Source: Micromonospora echinofusca
GTDB lineage: Bacteria > Actinomycetota > Actinomycetes > Mycobacteriales > Micromonosporaceae
DNA: 64,000 nt
Reading direction: 5' to 3'
Assembly (NCBI RefSeq): GCF_900091445.1
Contig: NZ_LT607733.1
Location: 6,926,001-6,990,000, forward strand
Both the position numbers and the translations under genes were made by a program. The notes below the pieces were generated by a model that saw only the letters and a list, made by a program, of their open reading frames with translations, had not been told where the DNA came from and did not search any database. Below, one piece after another: positions 7,850 through 15,330 of the stretch; the stretch's first letter is position 1, and every line of letters begins with the position of its first letter.

Positions 7850-10759
7850 TCAGGGGAACGGGTGGGGCAGGACCGGGCGATCGGGGGCGGCGAGCCGGGC
7901 CTGCCGCAGGCGGGGCAGGTCGATCCGCCGGTTGAGGTGCCCGAAGGTCATCGGCACCGCCCCGGGCGCGATGACCTTGACGGCGGCCAGGCCGAGGCGC
8001 CGTTCGCCCGCCCCGGTCTGGTCCACCACCAGCGGCGGCGTCCCGGCGGCGGCCATCGCGGCGAGGACCCTGCGCAGCACCTCGGTCAGGTCGGGGTGCA
8101 GCCACCGCTCGCGCCAGCCGGCGAAGTGCTCGTCGAGCGGTCGCGCCGGGCCGACGGCGGCCTCGGAGAGCGCGAAGTCGAAGCGGGGCAGGGTCTCTGG
8201 CAGCAGGTGCAGGGCGGCGTGGTCCCCCAGTTCCGCCACCAGGTCGGCGTCGGCGAGCATCGCGAGCAGCCGGTCGCGTGGCGGGCGGGCCACCTTCGCC
8301 GCGACCGCCACGTTGACCCCGACCTCCAGGATCGCCGCCGCGGCGGCCCGGCGGGGATCGGGATGCGCCCCGGCGGCGGAGAAGGTCGCGCCCCGGTCGG
8401 TCCGGTCGGTGACGGCGAGGGCCCAGACGGCCGGAATCCCGACGTCGCTGGTGACGTCGAGCAGGTGCAGCCGGTAGCCCTCCGCCGCGATCCGGTCGGC
8501 GAGGTGCCGGGTCAGCGGATCGGTGTCGGGCGGCAGCGCCAGAGCCGGTGGCGGACGGCCCGCGTACCAGGTGAGCAGGAAGGCGTCCCGCTCGATCGTC
8601 TCCAGGCAGGCGTGCAGGACGGCCTCCTCCAGGCAGCCACCCACGGCGCAGCCGCTGGAGGACTCGTGGAGGAACCGGGCGGCCCCGGCCCGTGCCACCC
8701 CGTAGTAGGCCGCGTGCTCCGGCACGAGGACCGGTCGACCGGCGACCAGGTCGTACGCCCACACCCACGAGGTGACCGTGTCCGGGGTGTAGGGGTCCAG
8801 CCGGTACGCGGGATGACGGACGGCCTCGGGCTCCGGCAGGCCCAACCGGGTGGGGTCGACGGCGTCGGCGGCGAGCTCCCGGTAGCTGCCCAGCGTCGTC
8901 GTCCGGCGGCCCTGCGGGCAGCGCCCGGCCTCGCGTTCGACCGCCTCCAGCAGGGCCAGCACCTGCGCGGTCGGATGGTCGGCCGCTCGACCGTACCCAC
9001 CGACCCGACCGGACCGGCCGGGGACGGGCATCTCGGCCGCCGCGAGCGCGAGCGGACCCTGCCCGTCGGAGTGGACGTGCGTGACCGGCCCGTACCGGTG
9101 ATCGACGAGTTCGGCGCGGAGCACGCCCAGGTCCGGCGGTTCGGGGCGGATCCGTAGGCGGTCGGGCGCGGGTTGCCGGCGGGAGCGCAAATTGATCGTG
9201 GCGGCACCGGCCGAGTCGGGTGGCAGGGCCCCGCAGGCCGGACAGTCCGGCACCGCGCGGATCAGGTGCCGGCCGAGCGAGCCGTCGCGGACCGACAGTA
9301 CGCTGGCGACGCGCGGGTCGGCGTCGTCGGCGAGCCGGCCGGCGACCAACTCCCCGATCAGCCCCCGCCAGTACGGCGGCAGCGGCAGCGGCCGGGCGTC
9401 GGCGAGCAGCGAGGCGGTGCCGCCGGAACCGAGGACGGCCTGATGCCGCGTGTCGGCGCACCGCAGGCAGCCGCCGACGCCGCGACTGCTCAGCGGGCCG
9501 ATCTCGATCGTCGTCCCGCGCGCCCGAACCGGCAGGTACGCCCTGCCGGCCGCGTGGGCGGCCCGCTGTTCGGTCAGATGCCGGGCCGTCGGCCAGTCCA
9601 CCCCGACGCCCACCACGACGGCCCGACCTGTCCGTCGTACGGCCGGGGTGCCGACGGCGATCGCCCGGAACAGGCGGTCGTCGTCTCCGATCACCCGCAC
9701 CGGGCCGTCGTCCGCCGCGCCGGAACCGAGGGATGCGGTGTCGGGGTCGACCGGTGGGCGGGCCGGCGCCGCTCCCGCCGTCGGCCCAGTGCCTGGCGCC
9801 GGGACACCGGCGAGCGCCCCGGTACCCGGCGCCGGGACACCGGCGAGCGCCCCGGTCCGCGCTGGGAACGGCCGGGACTGCCTGCCGGTCGGCTCGCCGA
9901 CGCGCTGGACGGCCCCGCCGCGCAGCGACAGGGCCGTGCCGTCGGCGAGCCCGGCCAGCGCGCGTACGACCTCGTGCGCCACCAGGAACGGCAGCAGCCG
10001 GTGGCCGGTAGCCGGCCCGACCGGACCGGCGTCCGTGCCTGCGGGGTCGGTGGCTTCGGTGGACGCCCGTTCCCGTCGGGGCCGGTGCGCGTCGAGATCG
10101 GCCTGGCCTGCGGTGGCCTGGCCTGTGGCGGCCTGGCCTGGTGCGGCGGGGTGACCGGCTGGGGCCAGCGGGCCGATCAGTGCGCCGTCCGGCCGGATCG
10201 TCACCGGCAACACGGCGGGTCGGGAGGAGCCGGAACGCCGGGACGCGGCCCGGCGGCACGGCTCCCGCCGGTCGTCGGGGTCCTCCGCGTGCACGCACAC
10301 GACGAGGTCCGCGCCGACGCCGACGGACAACCCGGAGGCGGTCAGTGCCGCGCGTACGGCCAGCGGAAGGTCGCCTTCGCCGGTGACCTCGACCGCGCAC
10401 CGCGACACCGCGTCGAGCGCCCCGGTCGGATCATGCGCGAGCCCCGCCAGGCAGGCCGCCAACGGGTGGGCGTCCCGCGCCACCCGGACGTCGACCAGGA
10501 CGTCGTGCTCGGCGAGGAGACCGAGCAGCCAGCCCACCGCCCTGGCGGTCTGGTCGGGCAGCCCCGGGGTGGCGGTCGCCGGGTCGAGGCCCCGGCGCAG
10601 GAGCGGCTCCAGCCGTCGCCACAGCTCGCCGGCGACCGGCGGGCAGGTCACCACCGAACCGGACCACCAGCCGCCTACGAGCAGCCCGCCCTCGACCACC
10701 CGGACCAGGGCGCCCGGTCGCAGGGTCACCTCGCCCCACGTCGCCTCCATGCGGGTCAT
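7850..10759 (-). CDS. Fused TOMM E1-like leader-binding protein and YcaO cyclodehydratase (TbtF-TbtG-like)
   Basis: 969 residues from ATG 10759, which overlaps the TGA of the pyridine synthase gene (ATGA). The N-terminal half is an ocin-ThiF/E1-like protein that binds the precursor leader. It has a zinc tetrathiolate set: Cys431/Cys434 (CLRC) and Cys506/Cys509 (CPAC). The C-terminal half is a YcaO domain (SSSGCAVGGCLEEAVLHACLE, DQTGAGERRLGLAAVKVI) and ends in PHPFP. This fits the PxPxP tail of azoline-forming YcaO enzymes, which use ATP to cyclise Cys (also Ser/Thr) in a peptide. The E1-like half carries low-complexity, repeat-expanded linkers (about residues 180-330). The presence of this enzyme implies azole formation, yet the precursor core has one Cys. 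Confidence 0.9.
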   Translation of the reverse strand: MTRMEATWGEVTLRPGALVRVVEGGLLVGGWWSGSVVTCPPVAGELWRRLEPLLRRGLDPATATPGLPDQTARAVGWLLGLLAEHDVLVDVRVARDAHPLAACLAGLAHDPTGALDAVSRCAVEVTGEGDLPLAVRAALTASGLSVGVGADLVVCVHAEDPDDRREPCRRAASRRSGSSRPAVLPVTIRPDGALIGPLAPAGHPAAPGQAATGQATAGQADLDAHRPRRERASTEATDPAGTDAGPVGPATGHRLLPFLVAHEVVRALAGLADGTALSLRGGAVQRVGEPTGRQSRPFPARTGALAGVPAPGTGALAGVPAPGTGPTAGAAPARPPVDPDTASLGSGAADDGPVRVIGDDDRLFRAIAVGTPAVRRTGRAVVVGVGVDWPTARHLTEQRAAHAAGRAYLPVRARGTTIEIGPLSSRGVGGCLRCADTRHQAVLGSGGTASLLADARPLPLPPYWRGLIGELVAGRLADDADPRVASVLSVRDGSLGRHLIRAVPDCPACGALPPDSAGAATINLRSRRQPAPDRLRIRPEPPDLGVLRAELVDHRYGPVTHVHSDGQGPLALAAAEMPVPGRSGRVGGYGRAADHPTAQVLALLEAVEREAGRCPQGRRTTTLGSYRELAADAVDPTRLGLPEPEAVRHPAYRLDPYTPDTVTSWVWAYDLVAGRPVLVPEHAAYYGVARAGAARFLHESSSGCAVGGCLEEAVLHACLETIERDAFLLTWYAGRPPPALALPPDTDPLTRHLADRIAAEGYRLHLLDVTSDVGIPAVWALAVTDRTDRGATFSAAGAHPDPRRAAAAAILEVGVNVAVAAKVARPPRDRLLAMLADADLVAELGDHAALHLLPETLPRFDFALSEAAVGPARPLDEHFAGWRERWLHPDLTEVLRRVLAAMAAAGTPPLVVDQTGAGERRLGLAAVKVIAPGAVPMTFGHLNRRIDLPRLRQARLAAPDRPVLPHPFP
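9795..9860. repeat. 33-bp tandem duplication inside the E1-YcaO gene
   Basis: Two adjacent 33-bp units (9795-9827 and 9828-9860), identical except near the last bases, encode the 11-residue repeat GALAGVPAPGT in a linker of the leader-binding half. Nearby at about 10100-10150 a second short repeat, GGCCTGGCCTG, encodes GQA(A/T)-type units. The repeats keep frame and look like recent slippage products in a non-conserved linker. Confidence 0.85.
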
Positions 10760-11889
10760 CCGGTGCGGGCGGCGAAGGCGTCCTGCCAGGACACACCGTG
10801 GATCTCCTGGGTCGCCTCGACGAGCAGGTGGGCGCCGAGGTACCGCTCCATCGGCGCGACGTCGCAGAGCGTCAGCAGTTGGTAGAGCATGTTCGTGCAG
10901 AACCGGTAGACCTGGAACTCCCGGCTCGCGGCGATCCGTTGGAAGCCCGACGCCTCCAGCGCCCGGTGGTAGGCGCTCGCCCCGCGACGGCTCAGGTCCC
11001 ACCGGATCGCCGTGGCGTCGTCGAACGAGGTGGTGAGACGCCGGAACTCGGCGGAGAAGGCGCCGTTGAGCGCACCCGCGTCGTACGCCCGCTCGGCGAT
11101 CCGCCACGCGGCCGCGCTCCAGGCCCGCCACGCCGCCGCCACCGGCTCGGTGGTGTCCGGCGTGGACGCCTGCCGGACCAGGTCGTGGTACCTCCCGCCG
11201 GCCCGCTCGGCGAAGGCCGCGAAGCGCGGGCGCAGGAGGTCGTCCCGCTCGCCGAAGAGGAAGTCCTCCAGGTGGGACAGGAAGGTGTGGTAGCCGGACA
11301 GCAGCCGGCCGGGCCAGGTGTCCGCGTGCGCGGCCATGGCGGTGACCACGACGCCCACCCGGGCGGCCTGTGCGTCTCCGACGAGGGCGAGCTGATCGAG
11401 CGACACCCGTACCGGAGCCAGCCCGGCGGCGAGGACGTCGGCACGGCATTCGACCGCGCCCGGCGTGCCGAGCAGCGCCACCAGGGCACCCTGGTCGCCG
11501 TCGGTCACCAGCACCGTGTTGTCGGGCCGGATCGGGTCGTACGGGGGCGGTACGAGTTCGGCCCGGCCGGCCGCCTCGGAGCGGCGCAGCAGCAGTTCCT
11601 CGTCGAGGCCGGCGCGCGACGGCGCCACCGCCAGGTGCGCACGCAACCGCTCGGCGGCCTCGGCAGCCGCCGAGGCACGGTGCGCCTCGGGCCCGCGCAG
11701 CCGCAGGCGTACGTGGGGGCCGTGCAGCCAGTGCCGCTCCAGGTGGACGGAGAGCCCGGCACCGCGCAACCGCTCGGCGAGAGGCAGGACGGCGTCGCGC
11801 AGCAGCGGTGCCTTGGCCTCCTCGTGGTAGTGACACACGACGTCGGTGGTCGGAGTCAGCCCGGTCACGGTCGTGCTCGGCTCGGTCAT
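10756..11889 (-). CDS. Thiopeptide maturation pyridine synthase (TclM/TbtD-like)
   Basis: 377 residues. It is related to the LanB elimination domain fold but catalyses the formal [4+2] cycloaddition of two dehydroalanines. That step builds the central pyridine and expels the leader peptide. Supporting blocks are VVCHYHEEAKAPLLRDAVLPL, HWLHGPHVRLRLRG near the N-terminus and FCTNMLYQLLTLCDVAPMERYLGAHLLVEATQ at the C-terminus. Length fits the family (about 340-390). The ATG has a GGAG site seven bases upstream. The downstream E1-YcaO gene starts inside its stop codon. The assignment rests on family pattern and on the neighbouring split dehydratase. Confidence 0.85.
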   Translation of the reverse strand: MTEPSTTVTGLTPTTDVVCHYHEEAKAPLLRDAVLPLAERLRGAGLSVHLERHWLHGPHVRLRLRGPEAHRASAAAEAAERLRAHLAVAPSRAGLDEELLLRRSEAAGRAELVPPPYDPIRPDNTVLVTDGDQGALVALLGTPGAVECRADVLAAGLAPVRVSLDQLALVGDAQAARVGVVVTAMAAHADTWPGRLLSGYHTFLSHLEDFLFGERDDLLRPRFAAFAERAGGRYHDLVRQASTPDTTEPVAAAWRAWSAAAWRIAERAYDAGALNGAFSAEFRRLTTSFDDATAIRWDLSRRGASAYHRALEASGFQRIAASREFQVYRFCTNMLYQLLTLCDVAPMERYLGAHLLVEATQEIHGVSWQDAFAARTG

Positions 11890-11980
11890 GGCTGGACTCC
11901 ACTCGGCTTGATGGTGTGGTCGGACGGCCGGCGCCGGACAGGTTCACGTCGATCGACGACCCCGGGGGCCGCGCGTCCGG

Positions 11981-14767
11981 TCACGGGAGGGCCGCCGGCA
12001 GGTAGGTCTCGACGACCAGTTCGGTGACCCGGTGCGGCCGGTCGTGGCCGGCGGGGCGGGGCAGGGCCTCCTCGACGACCAGCCGGCCGGTGATCCGCCC
12101 GAGCCATCGGGGGACACAGCGCAGGTGCAGCGGGCTGGCCAGGTCGACGAACTGCGGCTTGGGTCGGGCGACGGCCTCCCGGAGCCCGGCGACCGCCGGG
12201 GGCGGCGGCGGGGCGGGCGGATGGTCCGACGGCTGCCCGGCCTGGCCGCCGGGGTGCTGCGCGCCGTGGCCTGGTGCGGGCGGCTGCGCGGCGTGGCGGC
12301 TGCCCTGGTTGAGGAAGACCTGGTCGGGCAGGTCCCAACCCGCCCGCAGCGCCGCGGCGGCGGCGACCGACGGCCCGGCCGGCGGCGAGCCGAGCCCGCG
12401 GAGGTGCCGCTCGGCGCCCTCGTCGAAGCGCCAGCTCCGGCGGGCGAGGACGACGCGGCCACAGCGGAGCCGGTCGGAGACCACGGCCTGTCCGCCCGGG
12501 CCGGACACCGTCCGGGTCGCGGCCAGGTGGCGGAGCCCGACCTCGCTGGTGCCCAGGTCGCCGAGCAGCGCGGCCACCCGGGCCGGTAGCGCCGGTGGCG
12601 CGAGGAAGCCGAGGTACAGCACGTCGAGCAGCTCACCGGTGGTCGGATCGAGCAGCCGGATCTGGTCGCCGGCCGGGTCGTGCACCAGTTCGATCGAGGT
12701 GAGGTCGAGCCCGCCCAGTCGCTGGTCGTCGCCGATGTCCTCGCCCACCAGCAGCGGGTGCAGGTTCGCGTTGAACCCGTGCACCGGTCGGAACTGGGCC
12801 ACCCGGCCGCCCAGCACCCGGCGGAGCTGGGCGGCGACCGCGTCGCGCATGCCGGTGTCGCCGAAGAGGTCCAGGAAGCGGCTGGTGAACCGGCCCCAGC
12901 CGCCGTAGATGTGGTTGAGGTGCAGCGATCCGTCCGGGCCGTGCTGGCCGAAGAAGGCGTACGACACCGGTCGGGTCCGCAGCCAGCGGGGCAGCGCGGC
13001 GGCCGCCTCGGCGACGAGTTCGGCGGCGACGACGGTCTGCACGCCGTCGCTCGCCCCGTCGGCGTGTACCGCGCGGACCACCTCCTGGCGCAGCTCGGCC
13101 AGCTCGGCCAGCTCGGGCACCCGGTCGACCGGGTTGCCCGTCAGGGTCCCGTCCGGGGTCACCGTCGGCAGGTCACCGAATCCGGCGCCGACCTCGGCGA
13201 AGAACTCGCCCAGGTCGGCACAGCGGCCCCCGGGGCCGTAGCGTTCGACGAACCGGTGTCGCAGGAGCCGGCGCGACACCTGATCCCCGTCGAACAACAG
13301 GGCGAGGCCGGTCAGCGCGGCGAGGTCGGCGGTGTCCGCGGGCGGCCGGGTCAGGCGTACCGGCCCGGGCAGCACGACGTCCTCGGTGACGGGCGCGTGG
13401 GACGGCGCGGTGGCGCCCAGCTCCCCCAGGGCCTGCTGCCAGCCGGCGCCGATCCGCCGCACGAGCGCGCCGCGTCGCGCCGCGTCGACCTCGGCCAGCG
13501 ACCGGATGTCCTGGTCGAGTTGCCGTACCTGCTCGGCGAGGGCGGGCGCGCCGGTGTCGGCGAGCCAGTCGGCGACCGCCGCCAGCGCCGCCGGGTCGTG
13601 CTCGGTGGTCGGGGGCACCGGAACCAGCAGGCGTTCGTCGCAGAGCTGGGTGACGAGGCGCCGCGCGCGACCTTCGGCCTCGACGGCGTCGGCGGCGGGG
13701 CGGCCCGCGCCTCGGCCGAGGGCCGCCACGAGTTCCGCCGGCGGGTGTCCGCCCGGCGCGGCGCGGAGCACCCGGATGATCGCGGCCAGCGCGGGCCGCA
13801 GTGGCATCCGGACGCGCTCCTCCCGGATCACCGGCATGCCGTCGGCGCCGGTCGTCGGGTGCTCCCGGTAGAACACCACGTGCCCGTCGTGCACGCGGGT
13901 GCCCGGGGCCAGCCGGTGCGGGATGCGCGGCAGCTGGCCCGGGCGGCTGGCCCCGGCCAGGAAGAGGCTGGCGACCAGGTTGGCGGGAGGGCGGGTCACC
14001 GGCAGCGGTTCTCCCGCTGCCGTCAGGTCCAGGCCCGCCGCGAGGTCTGCCCCGCCGGGCGGGGACGTCGGCGGGGCGGGAACGGCTCCGGCCTCCGGCC
14101 AGGGGGCCCAACCGACGACGGTGTACCAGGACAGCGGGCTGGTCCGGGTGGTGGCCCGCAACGCGTACCGGAGCACGGTGGGTTCGGACTTGCGGCCGCG
14201 GGCGTCCGGCTCGCCGCCGCGCGCCGCCGTCCGTCGCACCGCCGCCAGCAGCTCGGGGCTGGTCAACGCGGCGGCCCGGCCGAAGGGCTCACTGCCGCAC
14301 AGGGCGGCGAGCGCGATCCGCTCCTCGACCAGCACCGCATCCGACGAGGCGTCGACGGCGGCGGTGAGCCGGTCGATCTCGGCCCGGGCCCGCAGCCAGC
14401 ACCCGAGCGCCGGCAGCCGGTCGGGCAGGTCGCCGAGTCGGTCCCGGAGGTCGCCGGCCGGAGACCGGCCGTTGTGGACGTCCCGCCGCAGCGGCAGCAG
14501 CACGGAGCGGCGGTGCGCCGTCGGGGCCTGGCCGCCGAGCCGGTACAGCTCCTCGGTGAGTTCGGGGCCGAGGGTCCGGCACTCGACCAGTCGGTCGACG
14601 AGTTGGTCCTGGAGGCGACGCAGGTGCCGTCCGGCCGGTCCGGCCGCCGGCTGGTCGACCGCCGTCCTGCGGATCAGCACGTACGGAGCGACCTGCACCG
14701 CCGACGCGACTCGGCCGCCCGCTGCCGGAGTCGGCGGCGGGGCAGGGGACTGGCGGGTGGTCGTCAC
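11981..14767 (-). CDS. Lantibiotic dehydratase N-terminal (glutamylation) protein, TbtB-like
   Basis: 928 residues corresponding to the glutamyl-transfer half of a split class I LanB. It uses glutamyl-tRNA to activate Ser/Thr side chains of the precursor before elimination by the separate domain encoded at 6103-7836. Diagnostic stretches are YVLIRRTAVDQP near the N-terminus, LRYALRATTRTSPLSWYTVVGWAPW, SYAFFGQHGPDGSLHLNHIYGGWGRF and FRPVHGFNANLHPLL. Like other thiopeptide LanB proteins, it ends before the C-terminal elimination domain. Start GTG 14767 has a GGAGGAG site 4-5 bases away. It is the first enzyme gene after the precursor, separated by about 100 bp with a strong hairpin. Confidence 0.88.
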   Translation of the reverse strand: MTTTRQSPAPPPTPAAGGRVASAVQVAPYVLIRRTAVDQPAAGPAGRHLRRLQDQLVDRLVECRTLGPELTEELYRLGGQAPTAHRRSVLLPLRRDVHNGRSPAGDLRDRLGDLPDRLPALGCWLRARAEIDRLTAAVDASSDAVLVEERIALAALCGSEPFGRAAALTSPELLAAVRRTAARGGEPDARGRKSEPTVLRYALRATTRTSPLSWYTVVGWAPWPEAGAVPAPPTSPPGGADLAAGLDLTAAGEPLPVTRPPANLVASLFLAGASRPGQLPRIPHRLAPGTRVHDGHVVFYREHPTTGADGMPVIREERVRMPLRPALAAIIRVLRAAPGGHPPAELVAALGRGAGRPAADAVEAEGRARRLVTQLCDERLLVPVPPTTEHDPAALAAVADWLADTGAPALAEQVRQLDQDIRSLAEVDAARRGALVRRIGAGWQQALGELGATAPSHAPVTEDVVLPGPVRLTRPPADTADLAALTGLALLFDGDQVSRRLLRHRFVERYGPGGRCADLGEFFAEVGAGFGDLPTVTPDGTLTGNPVDRVPELAELAELRQEVVRAVHADGASDGVQTVVAAELVAEAAAALPRWLRTRPVSYAFFGQHGPDGSLHLNHIYGGWGRFTSRFLDLFGDTGMRDAVAAQLRRVLGGRVAQFRPVHGFNANLHPLLVGEDIGDDQRLGGLDLTSIELVHDPAGDQIRLLDPTTGELLDVLYLGFLAPPALPARVAALLGDLGTSEVGLRHLAATRTVSGPGGQAVVSDRLRCGRVVLARRSWRFDEGAERHLRGLGSPPAGPSVAAAAALRAGWDLPDQVFLNQGSRHAAQPPAPGHGAQHPGGQAGQPSDHPPAPPPPPAVAGLREAVARPKPQFVDLASPLHLRCVPRWLGRITGRLVVEEALPRPAGHDRPHRVTELVVETYLPAALP

Positions 14768-14809
14768 GCTCTCCTCCGTACGCGGTCGTCGACGCCGACC
14801 ACGGTCCAG

Positions 14810-14856
14810 CCGGTGGGGCCGGCGAGCGTCGTTGTCGGCGTCCCCGGCCCCACCGG
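14810..14856 (-). promoter_or_regulatory. 13-bp perfect stem-loop between precursor and dehydratase genes
   Basis: CCGGTGGGGCCGG (14810-14822) and CCGGCCCCACCGG (14844-14856) are exact inverted repeats separated by 21 nt. The hairpin sits in the gap between the stop of the precursor and the start of the dehydratase gene. In RiPP operons such hairpins commonly act as partial terminators or 3' stabilisers that raise precursor mRNA over enzyme mRNA. No T-run follows. The role is inferred from position. Confidence 0.7.
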
Positions 14857-14870
14857 TCGGTCCTGGTGCG

Positions 14871-15062
14871 TTACTGGGGCAGCTGGGCGGCGCAGGACGA
14901 GTAGCCCAGCCACTGCCAGACGGCGGAGGTGCTCGCGGAGGCGCCGGTCTCCGGCAGGGCCACCGACTCGCGCACGGCGTGCACCTCCAGCAGGTCGGAC
15001 ACCTCCAGGTCGGCCAGGTTGAGGTCTTCGAGGTCGGCCAGCGTGGCCGTCATGTCGCGCAT
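14871..15062 (-). CDS. Thiopeptide/pyritide-type RiPP precursor peptide
   Basis: 63 residues. Start ATG 15062 is preferred over the upstream in-frame start at 15119 because GGAG sits 6 nt before it and the longer form adds a basic tail unlike thiopeptide leaders. The acidic leader (LEDLNLADLEVSDLLEV, then ESVALPETGA) matches thiopeptide leaders and suggests cleavage or ring release after Ala41. The predicted 22-residue core contains Ser42, Ser44, Thr45, Ser46, Trp49, Trp51, Ser55, Ser56 and a single Cys57, and ends with Pro62-Gln63. Known thiopeptide cores are Cys-rich. This one resembles the azole-poor pyritides, although YcaO and SagB enzymes are encoded next to it. Pyridine-forming Ser pairs could be Ser42, 44 or 46 with Ser55 or 56. 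Confidence 0.85.
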   Translation of the reverse strand: MRDMTATLADLEDLNLADLEVSDLLEVHAVRESVALPETGASASTSAVWQWLGYSSCAAQLPQ

Positions 15063-15096
15063 CGTGTACTCCGATTCCAGGGGATGTCGTCGACGA

Positions 15097-15133
15097 ACAA
15101 GCGCACTTGTCGATGACAAGATGGACAGTGCGC
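15097..15133. promoter_or_regulatory. Nested dyad cluster upstream of the RiPP precursor
   Basis: Three overlapping inverted repeats are visible: ACAAG-CGCA-CTTGT (15097-15110), CTTGTC-GAT-GACAAG (15106-15120), and the outer pair GCGCACT (15101-15107) with AGTGCGC (15127-15133). They begin 35 bp upstream of the precursor start, where its promoter should be. The dense symmetry suggests an operator. No convincing -35/-10 pair was found. Confidence 0.5.
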
Positions 15134-15330
15134 AAGATGTTAGTCAGCTCCGCCCACGAACCAGTCGTCCGAGCGTCCAGTCGCCGGTGGCCGTACGACG
15201 GCCGTCCATTGACGATCAGAAGGAACCGCGCTCACGCGGCCGATGTGTGGGAGGTCAGGACGCCCCCACGCACGACGGTGCCGCGCTCCGGCAGTGCGGA
15301 CCGCGGCACCGGTCAACCGGGATCGTCCGC

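Noticed and set aside
7086..10400. A 1104-codon minus-strand open frame and similarly long plus-strand frames opposite the RiPP genes
   Set aside because: They are out of frame with the recognisable thiopeptide enzymes and show only Arg/Gly/Pro/Ala-rich noise typical of high-GC DNA.
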